Source: Streptomyces sp. LUP47B
GTDB lineage: Bacteria > Actinomycetota > Actinomycetes > Streptomycetales > Streptomycetaceae
Assembly (NCBI RefSeq): GCF_001746295.1
Contig: NZ_MJAH01000031.1
Coordinates: forward strand, 1-64,000
Length of the DNA stretch: 64,000 bases
Reading direction: 5' to 3'
Below are positions 27,868-36,036 of the stretch, piece by piece. The notes beneath the pieces are model-generated. The model was not told the DNA's origin. It saw nothing but the letters and a program-made list of their open reading frames with translations, and searched no databases. Made by a program: the position numbers and the translations under genes. The stretch's first letter is position 1, and each line of letters opens with the position of its first letter.

Positions 27868-28035
27868 ATGGAATTTGAGGCTGTCCGGCGAAAGGCTGGA
27901 CGCCCAGGCGGTGCACACGCTGACGGCGGAGGCGATAGCCCTCAACCGGCAGTTGCTGAGATCGACAAGCGCATCGAGGCAGGTTTCCGGGACCATCACA
28001 CCATTCAAGTGATCGCCAGCCTCCCGGATAGGGCG
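27868..28035 (+). pseudogene. IS110-family transposase fragment
   Basis: The plus strand reads RLDAQAVHTLTAEAIALNRQ in one frame and continues as LAEIDKRIEAGFRDHHTIQV with IASLPD in the next. This matches the helical linker and the start of the IS116/IS110/IS902 domain. It is a short internal fragment with a frameshift. Another IS110 fragment, the C-terminal part, lies at 56622-56976. Confidence 0.55.
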
Positions 28036-28055
28036 CGCCTCTCTAGGCTTGCCCC

Positions 28056-28382
28056 GTGAGAGTGCCGACGGCGAACTGCGGATGGTGCGGTGCTTTCGCA
28101 GCGATGCAATTCGTTCCGTTCAGTGTGACGGCGACTGGCCGGAACGCAGTTGTGTCCAAGGCCCCGACGGACGTCCGCGGGGCTGCTCCGACGTTCTGGG
28201 AGATGTACACCTGCCCGTCCTGCGGCGAGCATCGCACTGGTTGCCCGCCAAGGCGACGAGAACGACGGCGTCTTTCTGCGGTGGGTTCCCGACAGGCCTC
28301 CGGTGACGACAGCTTGGGGAACTGCCGCAGTATCCGGCCCGTCGCGCCGCTGGGCCGGCCGGTCGCCACCTACTTCCGATAG
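28056..28382 (+). CDS. Small zinc-ribbon-like protein, probably frameshifted
   Basis: From a GTG six bases after TAGGCT, suggesting a leaderless transcript, the frame reads MRVPTANCGWCGAFAAMQFV and later FWEMYTCPSCGEH. The two CxxC pairs could bind one zinc. After about 28235 the frame becomes arginine-rich and unlike protein, while the +1 frame gives ALVARQGDENDGVFLRWVPD and RPPVT, a natural-looking continuation. So the intact protein was probably about 85 residues and has suffered a one-base change. No named family. Confidence 0.5.
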   Translation: MRVPTANCGWCGAFAAMQFVPFSVTATGRNAVVSKAPTDVRGAAPTFWEMYTCPSCGEHRTGCPPRRRERRRLSAVGSRQASGDDSLGNCRSIRPVAPLGRPVATYFR

Positions 28383-28436
28383 GGCTGTTGCCGCACGCGG
28401 TGGGGCTTGGCCACCTCCCGTGCTACAGGGCGGGGT

Positions 28437-29192
28437 TCAGGTAGGGGGCCACGTACCGAGCGAGCGGGCCAGCCGGTCGCTCTGGTCTCGGGAAATGCCC
28501 TGAGCTATGCGTGTTCCGCACCGAGGACTTCCGGGCTCGTCGCAGCAGAGGATGCCGGCGAAACCTTCCTCGCCACCGGAGAGCGGGGACGTGGGCGGCA
28601 GCGACCATCCGGCCGGCTTCCAGTATGGATGGTCCAGAAGCAGGGCGTCGATCAGTCGGTGGGTTTCTGTCTCTGGTGCTCCTGCCCACGTGAGGGCGCC
28701 GCGCAGCACGTCCGCCGCGTCGGTGGGCAGATCGCTGTCTCCCAGGGCGGGCAGGAGGAGGAGCAGGCGAGCGCTCGGGTCGTGGACGCCGGGGGCCGCC
28801 AGTTCGGTGGTGCGAGCGATGTGGATCAGCTCGCGCCACGACAGGCCGGGGCCGGCCTGGTGTCCGTCGAGCGTCGCCAGGTGTCCAAGGCGATCCCACG
28901 AGGGATGCGTCACGAGGTACTCGGTCCCCGCGTCGTCGGCAAGATTGCGCGCCAACACAACGGCGCTGTGGCCTTCGCTGAAAGGGATCCGGAAAACCGG
29001 CCACCGCTCCTGGTTCGCCAGGCCTTCGTACGCCGCGTCGGCGTCAGCCTCGTCCGCGCCGAACCAGGCCGGATCGGGCTCGTCGTCCTCCGTTTCACAC
29101 AGCCACATCAGATAGGCAGCCCAGTACCCCGGCAAGGACAGCAGCTCTTCCCCGGCAACGAGCGGGGCATCGTCATATCCGTCGATCAGCAC
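28437..29192 (-). CDS. Hypothetical acidic protein
   Basis: 251 residues from a GTG start (VLIDGYDDAPLVAGEELLSL, PGYWAAYLMWLCETEDDEPD). It is rich in Asp/Glu and Trp with no membrane segment or catalytic motif. Recognisable blocks are WPVFRIPFSEGHSAVVLARN, TEYLVTHPSWDRLGHLATLD and a leucine stretch ARLLLLLPALGDSDLP. Similar orphan proteins occur in actinomycetes, but I cannot name a family. It lies 87 bases downstream of a SMI1/KNR4 gene on the same strand, which allows an immunity- or binding-type role; this is inference only. Confidence 0.6.
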   Translation of the reverse strand: MLIDGYDDAPLVAGEELLSLPGYWAAYLMWLCETEDDEPDPAWFGADEADADAAYEGLANQERWPVFRIPFSEGHSAVVLARNLADDAGTEYLVTHPSWDRLGHLATLDGHQAGPGLSWRELIHIARTTELAAPGVHDPSARLLLLLPALGDSDLPTDAADVLRGALTWAGAPETETHRLIDALLLDHPYWKPAGWSLPPTSPLSGGEEGFAGILCCDEPGSPRCGTRIAQGISRDQSDRLARSLGTWPPT

Positions 29193-29279
29193 CCGTACAG
29201 GCTGCCAGCTACCGACGACAGCACTGCGACCGCCCCTGCACGCAACGATTGGTGCTGCTTCGTCCAGAAAGGACCGGCG

Positions 29280-29804
29280 TCAATTCGTCGTGGAGGCGCC
29301 AGGGTCGAGATCGAAGCCGCTGGCTGCAGTGAGTTTCTCGACGAACGTCCTGAAGTCACTGGCCAGTGTGAGTTCCGTGTCGAGTTCGGTGTCGAACCAG
29401 GTGACCGAGGGGTCGCCCTCCGGACCGCAAACTCGGTAGTCCAGACCGATCCAGCAATGTCCATCGCCAGAGAGAAGCACGATCGGCGATGGCAGCCCCC
29501 ACTCCTTGACCAAGTACGGCGTATCAAGCAACGACGTCACCTGTTCGAGTCCCCCAATTCCCATCAGGGCATCGAAGGCGACGTGGTCCTTGCTCCACGA
29601 CGTCGGCCGGCTGGTGGGGAACGCATCGTGATCAGCAGCCACGGTGCCGCCGTTCTGAACCCGCAGAAGATCAAGCAAAGCCGAGGGCAGCGTCACCCCG
29701 AGCACACGCTCGGCTTCTCGCACCGTCTCGTCCGTCAGCGGCGGCTGGACGCCGTAATCAACGCCAGCCCAGAACGTCGCCTGGATCTCATCGAGTCGCG
29801 CCAT
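29280..29804 (-). CDS. SMI1/KNR4 (SUKH) family protein
   Basis: 174 residues with the SUKH fold signature: PPLTDETVREAERVLGVTLP, SALLDLLRVQNGG, then strands around IVLLSGDGHCWIGLDY and a late WFDTELDTELTLASDF. SUKH proteins commonly act as immunity proteins to nuclease toxins or as binding modules. No toxin gene is visible nearby. The ATG at 29804 gives the standard N-terminus MARLDEIQATFWAG; an upstream start at 29825 is possible. Confidence 0.8.
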   Translation of the reverse strand: MARLDEIQATFWAGVDYGVQPPLTDETVREAERVLGVTLPSALLDLLRVQNGGTVAADHDAFPTSRPTSWSKDHVAFDALMGIGGLEQVTSLLDTPYLVKEWGLPSPIVLLSGDGHCWIGLDYRVCGPEGDPSVTWFDTELDTELTLASDFRTFVEKLTAASGFDLDPGASTTN

Positions 29805-29825
29805 GACAGGCAGCCTACGACTCAA

Positions 29826-30140
29826 CTGGAAGATCCTTTATTGGTCCGGAAAATCTATTTCAAGCAGATCAACGACACGGTCGAGCATGCCGCCGGAGAC
29901 CGGATGCTTGCCGTGACCGCTGACCGACTCCGCAGATGGGCGGGCAGCCGCGGCGTGGCCGGACGCCTCGGAGGGGACGAGTTCGCTCTCGCTGAACGGA
30001 TCGCTGCACCGGAGACCACGACCGGCATCCCGAACCCGACCACGATGCGGCACCTGCAACCTGGGAGGCCTGACACAGTGCCATCGACAAGGGCCAGCCG
30101 CTCCTCCTGGGGCATGCCGCTTCGCCGTTCGGCCCGAGCG
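29826..30140 (+). pseudogene. GGDEF-domain (diguanylate cyclase) remnant
   Basis: The frame reads FKQINDTVEHAAGDRMLAVT, ADRLRRWAGSRGVAG and RLGGDEFALAE. This is the core of a GGDEF domain including the active-site GGDEF motif, but there is no upstream FxDxDxFK segment in frame and no downstream half. It is a fragment of about 55 codons left from a c-di-GMP cyclase-type gene. Confidence 0.6.
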
Positions 30141-30162
30141 ATGTCCAATGATCATCGGCCGC

Positions 30163-30687
30163 CTACCAGGCAGCCGCCTTGATCACATCCACGGCGATGT
30201 CCCCGACCAACCGTCCGTCGGTCGGGATACGGACCGTGCCCGCCGGAGCCCTCTCGCCCAGTTCCCGTGCGTTCCGCAGGCTCCGTTCGATGTGGGCGGT
30301 GAGCTGCGAGCCGATTTCGCGTTGGGCGAGGCGTTCCCGCACGGTCGTCTCTCCTGCCGTGAGCAGTACGCAAATGGTTCTGACCTTGTCTCCGCCCATG
30401 GCCCGGCTGATCATCGGCGCTTCCAGGATGCTCACCGTGTTCGAGTAGATGAGGCGCTGCTGGCCGAGAGCGGCGTAGTTCGACCAGACCGCCGCGGTGT
30501 TGCGTTCGGTGATGGCAGCGCGGTGAGGGTCGTCCTGTGGGGCCGGATGGATCTGGTCCATGTAGTCGCCCTCGATCAGACAGTGCGCCGTTCCCCTCTC
30601 TTGCAATGCCGCAGATACCTCCCATGCAACGGTCGTCTTGCCGACACCGGCCCCACCACTGATGAGCAACAGTTCGTAAGCAGTCAT
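30163..30687 (-). CDS. P-loop NTPase, kinase-like
   Basis: 174 residues from the ATG of MTAYELLLISGGAGVGKTTV. The Walker A motif GGAGVGKT is at 11-18, followed by a kinase-like order: GTAHCLIEGDYMDQIHPAP, then ICVLLTAGETTVRERLAQRE with an arginine-rich lid (ERLAQREIGSQLTAHIERSL). This pattern fits small AAA/AdK-like or zeta-toxin-like kinases that phosphorylate small molecules. The substrate is unknown. No antitoxin-like partner is adjacent. Confidence 0.78.
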   Translation of the reverse strand: MTAYELLLISGGAGVGKTTVAWEVSAALQERGTAHCLIEGDYMDQIHPAPQDDPHRAAITERNTAAVWSNYAALGQQRLIYSNTVSILEAPMISRAMGGDKVRTICVLLTAGETTVRERLAQREIGSQLTAHIERSLRNARELGERAPAGTVRIPTDGRLVGDIAVDVIKAAAW

Positions 30688-31015
30688 GGATGGGCAGCCT
30701 GACAGAGTCCGGACTGCCCGGTCGACCGGAAATAGACGGGTTGCCGTTGAAGACCGTGACACGGAAGCTCCCACCATGCAGATGCACGCCGACCAGCTGA
30801 CGGTTGGCTCTGAACGGTTTCTCTGGCCCAGAGGAACGAGTCTGGTGGCCCAGGGGCTTGATCGGGAATTGAGTGTTCGTCAGAAGTGGACCCGGGGGCG
30901 TCCTGTGGTGGGAGCATCGTTGTGCTGCCGACAGTCGGGGCCTGGATGGACGGCCTAGTGCCCCGCGTCTACATCTCGTTTACGGGCGGAGGCTGCGGAC
31001 GTTACGGTCGTGAAC
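30688..31015. promoter_or_regulatory. Divergent intergenic region
   Basis: About 330 bases between the P-loop gene and the FAD oxidoreductase. TACGGT at 31003-31008 is a candidate -10 for the oxidoreductase. Nothing else was recognised. Confidence 0.35.
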
Positions 31016-32038
31016 GTGATGAGCCCACCGGTGCTTACGGACTTGGTCGTCGTCGGCTCCGGCATTGTCGGCGCATCGGTGGCCTATCACGCCGCCCGGG
31101 CGGGCGCCACCGTGACGTTGGTCGACGCCGGGCGGCCAGGCGCCGGCGTGACGGCGGACTCGTTCGCCTGGGTCGGATCGTCCGGCGTGCCCAAAGTGCC
31201 CTCCGCCGGGCTGCGGGCCACCGCAACGGCGGAGTACCACCGACTCGGGGCCGAATTGCCGGGACTCCCGGTGACCTGGTCCGGCTCGCTGAGCTGGAAC
31301 AGGCAGGACAGCGCGCCGGACGCCGGACCAGAGCAGACGATCGTGGACGCGGCCACCGTAGCGACGCTCGAACCCAACCTTCGGCGGCCTCCGGAGTGGG
31401 CTGTCTGGGCGCCAGGTGACGGCGCTGTTGACTCGGTGGGCGTGACAGAGCGGCTGGTCGCGGCCGCTCGCACCCATGGAGCCCGGGTACATCTGGACAC
31501 GCCGGTTACCGCGGTCCGCCGGGACACGGCCGGCCGGGTCGCCGGGGTCGAGACGACAGCAGGCCCCCTCTCCGGTGCGACGGTGGTGCTGGCGGCCGGA
31601 GTTGCCACGGCCGCGCTGGGCGCGCCGCTCGGGGTGCACGTTCCGGTTGAACCGTCGCCGTGCCCGCTGTTCCGGCTCAGCGCCCCGGCCGGTCTGGTCC
31701 GCACTGTCGTCAACAATGAGGACTTCGATCTTCGGCAGGTCGCCGCGGACCAGCTGGTCGCTGCCGCGGACTCGCCCGAACGGACTCTTGCCGCCATCCG
31801 ATCCACTTTCCACGGCGCCGGGAGCGTCGAGCTGATCAGCACCCGACTCGGAGTGCGCCCGATGCCGACCGACGGTGAGCCGATCGTCGGCCCGGTCGCC
31901 GAGGTTCCCGGCCTCTACTTGGCAGTGATGCACTCGGCGGTCACGCTCGCCGCTGCCGTGGGCCGCCTGGTCGCGCGGGAGTTGGTCGACGGAACCGTGG
32001 AGTCGGTTCTGTCAGGTTGCCGCCCGGATCGCTTTTGA
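31016..32038 (+). CDS. FAD-dependent oxidoreductase, DAO family
   Basis: About 340 residues with an N-terminal dinucleotide fold (LVVVGSGIVGASVAYHAARA, acidic end of strand 2 in LVDAG) and the C-terminal DAO-type FAD contact (RLGVRPMPTDGEPIVGPV, then MHSAVTLAAAVGRLVAREL). The family includes D-amino-acid oxidases, glycine/sarcosine oxidases and related dehydrogenases. GTG codons at 31010 and 31016 and an ATG at 31019 compete as start; there is no SD, but TACGGT lies 7 bases before 31016. The substrate is unknown. Confidence 0.85.
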   Translation: MMSPPVLTDLVVVGSGIVGASVAYHAARAGATVTLVDAGRPGAGVTADSFAWVGSSGVPKVPSAGLRATATAEYHRLGAELPGLPVTWSGSLSWNRQDSAPDAGPEQTIVDAATVATLEPNLRRPPEWAVWAPGDGAVDSVGVTERLVAAARTHGARVHLDTPVTAVRRDTAGRVAGVETTAGPLSGATVVLAAGVATAALGAPLGVHVPVEPSPCPLFRLSAPAGLVRTVVNNEDFDLRQVAADQLVAAADSPERTLAAIRSTFHGAGSVELISTRLGVRPMPTDGEPIVGPVAEVPGLYLAVMHSAVTLAAAVGRLVARELVDGTVESVLSGCRPDRF

Positions 32039-32441
32039 CGAGCCCGATGGGGTGGGCGATTCTCCCAATCGCTCCTTTGCCCGAGCAAGATCAAAAGGAG
32101 CGACACGAGGGTCCGACGTGCCGATTCGACTCGCAGAACTTGTTCTCGCTCAAAGGCGGGTTCGGGGTACTTCTGAGAATCGCTTGTTACCGCATCGGGG
32201 GGGGCATGACGGTCCGTCAAGAGGCTTCCCGGAACGGCGCCGACGATGTCGAGCGCCCCCCTGTCGGCGCTGCACCGTCGGACCGGGATCGCCGTCGCGC
32301 GCCGGCGCGGTCGGGCGGCACTTGCCACACCGGCCGCTGCTCCGGTTGGGCAACTGGTCCCTGCACGTGGCGGCAGGTCCGCCGCCGAGTCGCCGCCGGC
32401 TTTGGCGAGACGGTCGTGGCACCGGCCTGCCGGCATGATCC
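32039..32441. other. Intergenic gap between convergent genes
   Basis: About 400 bases between the ends of the FAD oxidoreductase (+) and the debranching-type gene (-). Several frames are open because of high GC, but none reads like a protein. No confident terminator hairpin was picked out. Confidence 0.35.
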
Positions 32442-34631
32442 TCAGGAGTGCGGCGCCAGGTGTTCCTCGATGATCAGTCCCGCAGGTGCCGTAACCGATG
32501 CTGTCCGGCCGTCGGTGCCGATGGCGACGTCGAGTCGTTCTCCGGCGAGGGTGAGCCCTGTGACGGTCAGCGCGCCGACAGACAGTGGGCCTGTCGGGCG
32601 GAGGTGGAGGCGGCCTGCGGGTACGTCGGGGTCCAGTCCGGTCAGTGCGGTCATGACGGCGATGGCCGCTGCCGCTGACCAGGCTTGCGGTCGGCAGGCG
32701 GCCGGGTAGGGGACCGGTGCGGGGGTGTCCGTGCGGGCGTCGCCGCCCCAGAGTTCGGGGAGCCGGTAGTCGAAGGCGGGCGCTGCGTCGAGTATGCCCT
32801 CGATGAGCCGTGCGGCGGCTTTGGGGTGGCCGGTGCGGGCGAGGCCGGTGACGGCGATGGCGGTGTCGTGCGGCCAGACGGTGCCGCAGTGGTAGCGCAG
32901 TGGGCCGAAGCCACCGGATGTCGACGACATCGTCCGGAGCCCGTAGGCGTCGGACATGTCGGGGGCGGCGAGCCGTGCGGCGACGGCGGCATTCTCGTCG
33001 GCGTTGAGGATGCCGGTGGCCAGGAGGTGGCCCATGTTGCTCGTCACGGCGTCAACGGGGCGGCCGGAGCCGTCGAGTGCCATGGCCGGGTAGGGGCCGT
33101 GCTGGTCGGAGACCCAGAACCGGGCGCGGAAGCGGTCGGCGAGGTCGGACGCGAAGGTGCGCCAGCGGTCGCCGTCGGGCAGTTGGAAGGCGTCGAGGAG
33201 TGCCGCGCCGGCGAGGGCCGCCTCGTAGGCGTAGCCCTGTACCTCGGCGAGAGCTAGAGGCGCTTCGGCGAGGCGGCCGTCGGCGAAGCGGGCGGCGTCG
33301 CCGGAGTCCTTCCAGCCCTGGTTGGCCAGCCCGTTTCCGGTGTGGTCGATGTAGGACAGGAACCCGTCGCCCGCTTGGGCTGCGGCCTCGATCCAGCCGA
33401 GTGCCGCTGTGAGCGCGGGCAGCAGGGGTTCGATGTCATCGGCGGGCAGGCCCCAGCGCCAGGCGTCGTGGAGCAGGCAGATCCACAGGGGCGTCGCGTC
33501 GACTGTGCCGTAGTAGACAGGCGGCAGGCGCAGGCCCTGGCCGTCGTCGAAGAGTCCGCGCCGGATTTCGTGGAGGATCTTGCCCGGTTCTTCCTCCGCC
33601 GCCGGATCGGTGCGGGTCCCCTGTTGGGCGGCCAGGGTGCGCAGGGTGCCCAGGGCGAGGTCGGTGCCCAGGGGCAGGAGCATCCGTGCGGCCCACAGGC
33701 TGTCCCGGCCGAAGAGTGTGAAGAACCACGGCACGCCTGCGGCGAGGAAGGTGTCTCCGGGTGCGGCGGGTGTGGCCATGCGCAGCGAGTGCAGGTCGTC
33801 CAGGCTCTGCGCGACGAGGGCGGGCAGTCGGCGGTCGTCGGCAGTGATGTCCGGCCGCTGCCAGGTGGGCTTGTGGCCGGCGGCCGTGACGACCGCCGTC
33901 GTGTCGGACACCTCGACGGTCAGGTGCAGGTCGGCGCTCTCGCCGGGCTTGACCGTGAGGGTCCAGGTCAGGGTGGAACGCTCGGCGTCGGGCGTCGCGC
34001 CGCGGGCGCTCACGGCGATGGCGACTGCGTCATCGCTCCAGCGCAACACGCCTGCGCCGGAGCGCAGTTCGCTGCTCGGCCCGGCGGGGGAGCGAGGGGG
34101 CAGACCCGCCTTGGCGTGCTCCAGTGTCACGAGGTCTCCGGCGACCTCGACGCGGACGGCAAGATGCACCGGCGTCGTCGCGGTGGAGCGGACGGTCAGC
34201 TGTTCGGTGAGCCGGCCGGGCGTGACGGTGCGCTGTCGGTCGACGCGGACGGTCGGGTCGGGGACGGCGTCGCCGAGCGCCTGGGCCAGGCCGACGAAGC
34301 GGCTGCGGCCGGGTCCGTCCGCCGCGTGCATGACCGCGACGACCGGAAGCCAGTCCCCGCCCGCGCGTGCCTCGGCCTCGCTTTCAGCCTCGCTGTTCCC
34401 GCGGGCAGCGGGAGGCGCCTTCCCCGCGTGCTCGCCCGACGGTGCGTGGTCGGGCCGCAGCGTTACGCGCAGCAGACTCAGCGCCCGTAGGTCGGCGTGG
34501 AAGAGCCCGTGTACGCCGGCCCCGGGAGCGGAGGCGTCCAGGTTGCCGTCCGGCGCGGACAGCACGACGGTCGGGGCGGCGAGAGTGACCGCGAGATCGT
34601 GCAGGAGCGGCTGCCGTTGGGGTGAAGTCAT
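32442..34631 (-). CDS. Glycogen-debranching-type glycosidase (amylo-alpha-1,6-glucosidase-like)
   Basis: A 729-residue cytoplasmic protein. The N-terminal 300 residues are beta-sandwich (VVLSAPDGNLDASAPGAGVH, GLFHADLRALSLLRVTL), typical of the GDE N-terminal module. The C-terminal part is an (alpha/alpha)6 barrel with WFFTLFGRDSLWAARMLLPL, DATPLWICLLHDAWRWGLP and YHCGTVWPHDTAIAVTGLAR. Aspartate and glutamate residues in FGRDS and GRLAEAPLALAEVQGY are likely catalytic or substrate contacts. It is divergent from a LacI gene across a palindromic operator and adjoins a sugar importer and GH13 enzyme, so it probably trims branched oligosaccharides or related glucosides. Confidence 0.88.
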   Translation of the reverse strand: MTSPQRQPLLHDLAVTLAAPTVVLSAPDGNLDASAPGAGVHGLFHADLRALSLLRVTLRPDHAPSGEHAGKAPPAARGNSEAESEAEARAGGDWLPVVAVMHAADGPGRSRFVGLAQALGDAVPDPTVRVDRQRTVTPGRLTEQLTVRSTATTPVHLAVRVEVAGDLVTLEHAKAGLPPRSPAGPSSELRSGAGVLRWSDDAVAIAVSARGATPDAERSTLTWTLTVKPGESADLHLTVEVSDTTAVVTAAGHKPTWQRPDITADDRRLPALVAQSLDDLHSLRMATPAAPGDTFLAAGVPWFFTLFGRDSLWAARMLLPLGTDLALGTLRTLAAQQGTRTDPAAEEEPGKILHEIRRGLFDDGQGLRLPPVYYGTVDATPLWICLLHDAWRWGLPADDIEPLLPALTAALGWIEAAAQAGDGFLSYIDHTGNGLANQGWKDSGDAARFADGRLAEAPLALAEVQGYAYEAALAGAALLDAFQLPDGDRWRTFASDLADRFRARFWVSDQHGPYPAMALDGSGRPVDAVTSNMGHLLATGILNADENAAVAARLAAPDMSDAYGLRTMSSTSGGFGPLRYHCGTVWPHDTAIAVTGLARTGHPKAAARLIEGILDAAPAFDYRLPELWGGDARTDTPAPVPYPAACRPQAWSAAAAIAVMTALTGLDPDVPAGRLHLRPTGPLSVGALTVTGLTLAGERLDVAIGTDGRTASVTAPAGLIIEEHLAPHS

Positions 34632-34738
34632 GGAAGCTCCGTCCGGTGCCCTCGTGTGTCGTGGGCGGTGGTGGGGGGCGGTTTGTGACCGCGCCGACTC
34701 TTGACAGCCTGCGCGGCGATCGCCACAGTAACCGATTA

Positions 34739-34758
34739 GAACGCTAAATTTAACGTTC
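34739..34758. promoter_or_regulatory. Candidate LacI-family operator
   Basis: GAACGCTAAATTTAACGTTC is a 20-bp palindrome with one mismatched position, AT-rich at its centre in an otherwise GC-rich region. It lies between the divergent debranching-enzyme and lacI starts. The size and the central symmetry are typical of LacI/GalR sites. Repression of both genes is inferred. Confidence 0.65.
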
Positions 34759-34841
34759 AAATCGAACGGGACGGCGACACGCTGCGGCACCACCAAGGCG
34801 GATACGCTGCGGCGCAGTGGACTTATGGAGGTGGCTTCGCG

Positions 34842-35876
34842 ATGGCGCGAGTAACACTCGAGAGCGTGGCGCGGCATGCCTCCGTGTCGACACAGACCGT
34901 GTCCAACGTGATCAACGCTCCGCATCGGGTGCGTCCAGAGACGCTGGCCCGGGTGCAGGCCGCCATCAAAGAGCTCAACTACCGCCCCAACCAGGCTTCC
35001 CGGACGCTGCGGACCCGGCGTTCACGTCTGATCGGTGCCCGCATCGAGCCAGTGGGCGATGGCGTCAACGGCGCCGTTCTCGCCCAGTTCCTCCAGTCGC
35101 TGACCGCTCGGACCCAGGAGGCCGGCTACCGGATCGTGGTGTTCACGGCGACCGACGACGACCACGAGTGCTCCCTTTACGAACAGCTTCTCGAGGATCA
35201 CGATCTCGACGCCTTCGTCCTGCACGCCACTCACGCCGGCGACCGCCGGACGGAGTGGCTTGCCGAGCGCCGGGTGCCGTTCGTGACCTTCGGCCGCCCC
35301 TGGGGGGCCGAACCCGAGGCGGCCGAGCGGCATGGCTGGGTCGATGTCGACGGCGCGCAAGGGACCCTTGCCGCGACCCGGCACCTCATCGAGAGCGGCC
35401 ACCAACGGATCGCGTTCCTCGGCTGGCCGGAAGGGCCGCGAGGATCAGAGGTCGGCGATGACCGGCGCAGCGGCTGGGCCGCGCTTTTGGCCGTGTCCGG
35501 GATCGACGCCCCTGCCGGTTACGACATGGGCGTCCCCGACGGGCTGGATACCGGCCGCAAAGCCGCTGCGGCGATGCTCGACCTGCCCAGTCCGCCGACG
35601 GCGATCGTCTGCGCGAGCGACTCGCTGGCGCTCGGGGCCTGGACCGAGATCACCGCACGCGGGCTGCGCCCCGGGGCGGATGTCGCGGTGGTCGGCTTCG
35701 ACGACTCGCCGACGGCGGCGGTCGTCGGCCTGAGCAGCGTGGCGCAGCCGTACGACGAAGCCGCCGCCGCCTGTCTGCGGATGCTCCAGGAACTGCTGGC
35801 GACTCCCAAGCCGCCGACCGTCCCGCCGCCCCCGATCCTGCTGCCGCCCCGGCTCGTCGTCCGGGCCAGTGGCTGA
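34842..35876 (+). CDS. LacI-family transcriptional regulator
   Basis: A 344-residue repressor. The N-terminal helix-turn-helix and hinge are clear: VTLESVARHASVSTQTVSNV, INAPHRVRPETLARVQAAIK, ELNYRPNQASRTLRT. The C-terminal periplasmic-binding-like domain runs from about 60 to the end, with VAVVGFDDSPTAAVVGLSSV near the effector site. GGAGG precedes the ATG by about 8 bases. It sits between the divergent debranching-type gene and the importer operon and so very likely controls both in response to a maltose- or glucoside-type sugar. Confidence 0.93.
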   Translation: MARVTLESVARHASVSTQTVSNVINAPHRVRPETLARVQAAIKELNYRPNQASRTLRTRRSRLIGARIEPVGDGVNGAVLAQFLQSLTARTQEAGYRIVVFTATDDDHECSLYEQLLEDHDLDAFVLHATHAGDRRTEWLAERRVPFVTFGRPWGAEPEAAERHGWVDVDGAQGTLAATRHLIESGHQRIAFLGWPEGPRGSEVGDDRRSGWAALLAVSGIDAPAGYDMGVPDGLDTGRKAAAAMLDLPSPPTAIVCASDSLALGAWTEITARGLRPGADVAVVGFDDSPTAAVVGLSSVAQPYDEAAAACLRMLQELLATPKPPTVPPPPILLPPRLVVRASG

Positions 35877-36036
35877 GCCGTCCCACGGCACCCACACCCT
35901 TTTCACACCCTGCCGAGCGGCTCCGTGGCCCGCTCAGCGAACACCCGCGATCCCGCTCGTAGCAGCAGTGCAGCGACCGGGATGCGGTCCCCTCTACCAC
36001 CGGCGCGTCAGGCCGGCCTGCGCAAGGAGATTTATC

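Noticed and set aside
32017..32709. Possible 230-residue protein after the FAD oxidoreductase
   Set aside because: Overlaps the end of the debranching-type gene antisense; no start signal and no recognisable domain.
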